The notes under the pieces are model-generated. The model was not told the origin of the DNA and made no database searches. It was given only the letters and a program-made list of their open reading frames with translations. Both the position numbers and the translations under genes were made by a program. Below are positions 7,022 through 8,875 of a DNA stretch of 8,875 nt, in pieces. The number at the start of each line of letters is the position of its first letter. The stretch's first letter is position 1. This stretch comes from BOKV01 sp041739465 (GTDB taxonomy: Bacteria; Pseudomonadota; Alphaproteobacteria; Rhizobiales; Rhizobiaceae): assembly GCA_041739465.1 (NCBI GenBank), contig JBGSNX010000003.1:1-8875 (forward strand), in the 5' to 3' direction.

Positions 7022-7050
7022 TTGATGCAATTCAAACGAGGCTGTATCTC
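7022..7050 (+). promoter_or_regulatory. Candidate sigma-70-type promoter for the guanidino-hydrolase operon
   Basis: TTGATG (7022-7027) and TATCTC (7045-7050) are separated by exactly 17 bases and fit the -35 and -10 consensus moderately. Transcription would begin near 7057, which leaves a leader of about 60 bases before the ATG at 7116. I see no comparably good promoter for the divergent transporter operon. Confidence 0.4.
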
Positions 7051-7115
7051 TCAAGCTGCGCGGTGACCTAATGGGTGCGGCGCGTCAGTTCGGGAAAAAT
7101 GATTTCGGGGACACC

Positions 7116-8171
7116 ATGGGATTTGATGAAAAGAAGCTTGCTGCGCTGAAGGCAAGGTTTGACGGAGAAAACGCCGCAAAGGTTCACGACCCCAAATTTG
7201 CCCGTGTGGCCCAGAAAATCTTCACCAAATCAGGCTCGCGGCCTGCGCCTTATGCCGGCATTCCAACCTTCTTGTATGCGCCGCATCAGCCGATCAATCC
7301 CGAAGCGCCTGATTTCGGCGATTTGCAGGTGGCCATTACCGGCGTGCCGATGGACCTTGGTGTCACGAACCGGAATGGTTCCCGGTTCGGTCCGCGTGCC
7401 TTGCGAAACATCGAAAGGATCGGTCCTTACAACCATGTTCTGGATTGCGCTCCGGTCCATGAATTGAGAGTGGCGGATATTGGCGACACGCCGTTGCGCA
7501 GCCGGTATTCGGTTGAAATGTGTATGCAGGATATCGAGGCGTGGTTCCGGCTCATTGTGGGTGCTGGCGTAATCCCGCTGGCTGTGGGCGGCGACCATTC
7601 GATCACCCAGGCGATCTTGAAGGCGGTGGGAGCCAAAGAGCCCGTTGGCCTGATCCATATCGACGCGCACTGCGACACCAGCGGGCCATACGACCATTCC
7701 AAATTCCACCATGGCGGCCCGTTCCGAAATGCTGTTCTGGATGGCGTGCTGGACCCCGAACGCACGATCCAGATCGGCATACGTGGTGCATCCGAATGGC
7801 TGTGGGAGTTTTCCTACGAAAGCGGCATGACAGTAATTCATGCCGAGGAAATGCAGTCGATGGGCATACCAGCGATCATCGAAAAGGCACGCAAGGTCGT
7901 GGGGGATCGCCCTTGCTACATTTCCTTCGACATCGACAGTCTCGACCCGTCCTTTGCGCCGGGAACCGGTACACCTGAAATTGGCGGGCCTTCGACACGC
8001 GAAATCCAGGCGCTGCTGCGCGGCCTGAAAGGCCTCAACATTGTCGGCGGAGACGTGGTGGAAGTGGCACCGCAATACGATGCTACTTCGAATACTGCCC
8101 ATGCAGGCGCACAGGTCCTGTTCGAGATCCTGAGCCTCATGGTGTTTACCCCGGCCTTGAAAAACACCTGA
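7116..8171 (+). CDS. Agmatinase/guanidino-hydrolase (ureohydrolase family)
   Basis: This 351-residue protein belongs to the binuclear-metal arginase/agmatinase family, which hydrolyses a guanidino group to urea and an amine. Metal ligands are all visible: H161 in VGGDHS, D183, H185 and D187 in HIDAHCDT, and D272 and D274 in SFDIDSLDPSFAPGTGTP. KFHHGGPFRNA (197-207) and DVVEVAPQYD (313-322) are further family blocks. NRNGSRFGPRALR (85-97) is the substrate-loop region shared by agmatinases and guanidino-acid hydrolases. An N-terminal extension of about 65 residues precedes the core. The ATG at 7116 has GGGGA four bases upstream. An in-frame ATG at 7071 has GGTGA and would add 15 residues, but it lies only about 14 bases after the predicted transcription start. 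Agmatine is one possible substrate. Guanidinobutyrate, guanidinopropionate, guanidine or arginine are others that motifs alone cannot exclude. It heads an operon with a RidA protein and an ornithine-cyclodeaminase homologue. Confidence 0.88.
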   Translation: MGFDEKKLAALKARFDGENAAKVHDPKFARVAQKIFTKSGSRPAPYAGIPTFLYAPHQPINPEAPDFGDLQVAITGVPMDLGVTNRNGSRFGPRALRNIERIGPYNHVLDCAPVHELRVADIGDTPLRSRYSVEMCMQDIEAWFRLIVGAGVIPLAVGGDHSITQAILKAVGAKEPVGLIHIDAHCDTSGPYDHSKFHHGGPFRNAVLDGVLDPERTIQIGIRGASEWLWEFSYESGMTVIHAEEMQSMGIPAIIEKARKVVGDRPCYISFDIDSLDPSFAPGTGTPEIGGPSTREIQALLRGLKGLNIVGGDVVEVAPQYDATSNTAHAGAQVLFEILSLMVFTPALKNT

Positions 8172-8201
8172 AACCACATTCCAAGAAAAGCGGAAAACAA
8201 C

Positions 8202-8549
8202 ATGAGCATCAAGAGAATCGAACCAGGCGCGCGCATGAGCCAGGCAGTAGTCAGCGGCGGCGTCGCATATCTGGCCGGGCAAGTTGCCGAGGGCGCCAAT
8301 GTGACCGAACAGACCACGAAAATCCTTGCCGAAATCGACCGGCTGCTGTCGCTCGCTGGCACCAGCAAGGCGAAGCTTCTGTCGGCCCAGATTTTCCTGT
8401 CCGACATTTCCACCTTTGCCGAGATGAACAAGGTATGGGATGGCTGGGTCGATACTGCCAATCCGCCAGCCCGCGCCACTGTGGAATCCAAGCTGGCGAC
8501 GCGACAGTTCCTGGTCGAGATCATGGTAACGGCTGCGGTCGGACACTGA
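8202..8549 (+). CDS. RidA/YjgF-family protein (reactive enamine/imine deaminase)
   Basis: Members of this family hydrolyse reactive enamine or imine intermediates, such as 2-aminoacrylate, to keto acids and ammonia, protecting PLP enzymes. The protein has 115 residues, close to the family's usual 125-130, and would act as a cytoplasmic trimer. VAYLAGQVAE (21-30) is the early conserved strand. NPPARATVESKL (87-98) supplies R91, at the place of the arginine that binds the substrate carboxylate in active RidA. E105 in FLVEIMVTAA fits the conserved C-terminal glutamate. Keeping R91 suggests a true deaminase, although some subfamilies have other roles. The ATG has CGGA seven bases upstream. The gene follows the guanidino-hydrolase by 30 bases and precedes the cyclodeaminase homologue by three, so it is almost surely in one transcript. 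Its likely task is clearing imines released by a neighbouring amino-acid-degrading enzyme. Confidence 0.88.
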   Translation: MSIKRIEPGARMSQAVVSGGVAYLAGQVAEGANVTEQTTKILAEIDRLLSLAGTSKAKLLSAQIFLSDISTFAEMNKVWDGWVDTANPPARATVESKLATRQFLVEIMVTAAVGH

Positions 8550-8552
8550 ACC

Positions 8553-8875
8553 ATGCTGCTGCTTGGCGTTGAACAGACCCGTGACGCGCTGCCGTTCAAG
8601 CCGTTGATCGAGGCTTTGCGACAGATGTTTGCAGCTGGCTGCGAAATGCCGGTGCGCCACCACCACACGGTGAAAGTTCCGGGCGAACCCGACGCAACGC
8701 TGCTTTTGATGCCGGCCTGGCAGACTGGCGAATTCATGGGAGTCAAGATTGCCGCGGTCTTCCCCGGCAATTCCGCGCGCAATGCAGCGGCGGTCAACGC
8801 CTCCTATGTACTGATGAGCGCGACGACCGGCGAAGCGCTTGCCATGATAGATGGCGGCGAGTTGACGGCCCGGCG
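8553..8875 (+). CDS. Ornithine cyclodeaminase/mu-crystallin family protein, 5' part (cut by window end)
   Basis: Only the first 107 residues are present, about a third of the usual 310-350. LLLMPAWQTGE (50-60), MGVKIAAVFPGN (62-73), TTGEALAMIDGGELTAR (91-107) and the spacing between them are characteristic of the family. K65 and R35 lie where the P. putida ornithine cyclodeaminase has its substrate-binding lysine and arginine. Family members use NAD(P) and include L-ornithine cyclodeaminase (ornithine to proline plus ammonia), alanine dehydrogenase, and ketimine or pyrroline-2-carboxylate reductases. The Rossmann domain that would help to separate them is outside the window. The ATG is three bases after the ridA stop, with a GGA nine bases upstream inside ridA, so coupling is likely. 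RHHHTV (35-40) gives three consecutive histidines, unexplained but compatible with the fold. Confidence 0.88.
   Translation, partial: MLLLGVEQTRDALPFKPLIEALRQMFAAGCEMPVRHHHTVKVPGEPDATLLLMPAWQTGEFMGVKIAAVFPGNSARNAAAVNASYVLMSATTGEALAMIDGGELTAR

Noticed and set aside
6884..7054. Extended start of the transporter ATPase at 7054
   Set aside because: The added 57 residues have no likeness to ABC ATPases and would cover the whole divergent control region, including the palindromes.
7230..8666. Minus-strand open frame of 478 codons opposite the guanidino-hydrolase, ridA and cyclodeaminase genes
   Set aside because: It crosses three plus-strand genes with conserved motifs, and its own translation has none.
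1..8875. Mobile elements, CRISPR repeats, tRNA genes, toxin-antitoxin or defence genes
   Set aside because: No transposase, integrase, spaced repeat array, cloverleaf or defence-type domain was seen. The intact metabolic operons fill nearly all the window.

Overview
The window reads as chromosomal DNA from an alphaproteobacterium, most likely of the rhizobial type (Hyphomicrobiales). This rests on the xylB-xylA order, the style of the class II xylose isomerase, the amino-acid ABC transporter proteins, and a GC content judged by eye to be in the high fifties. The genus cannot be fixed from the sequence alone. Coding density is very high, no stretch over 300 bases lacks a gene, and I see no tRNA, rRNA, CRISPR array, insertion sequence or phage gene.

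Region 1 (1-2863, plus strand) is a D-xylose catabolic unit. Xylulokinase (xylB) overlaps xylose isomerase (xylA) by the 4-base ATGA. A strong hairpin with a short T run follows as a probable terminator. The first 46 bases may hold the 3' end of an upstream gene.

Region 2 (2941-3519, plus strand) is a single GNAT-family acetyltransferase. Its stop codon shares the palindrome CTAG with the stop codon of the convergent transporter operon.

Region 3 (6883-3516, minus strand) is a four-gene polar amino-acid ABC importer, in transcription order ATPase, periplasmic binding protein, permease 1 and permease 2. A terminator-like hairpin between the binding-protein and permease genes probably makes the binding protein more abundant. 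Both permeases are long for the family and carry cysteines on the predicted periplasmic side.

Region 4 (7116-8875, plus strand) diverges from the transporter. It encodes an agmatinase/guanidino-hydrolase-family enzyme, a RidA/YjgF-family protein and the first 107 residues of an ornithine cyclodeaminase/mu-crystallin-family protein, which is cut by the window end. The divergent control region (6884-7115) holds palindromes and one plausible promoter.

Taken together, regions 3 and 4 look like one uptake-and-catabolism locus for a basic or guanidino amino acid (arginine, ornithine, agmatine or a related compound). The importer brings the compound in, the ureohydrolase removes urea, the cyclodeaminase-family enzyme works on an amino acid, and RidA would clear reactive enamine/imine intermediates. 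Agmatinase would yield putrescine rather than ornithine, so the true substrates are the main open question. I found no clear evidence of a wholly new system.
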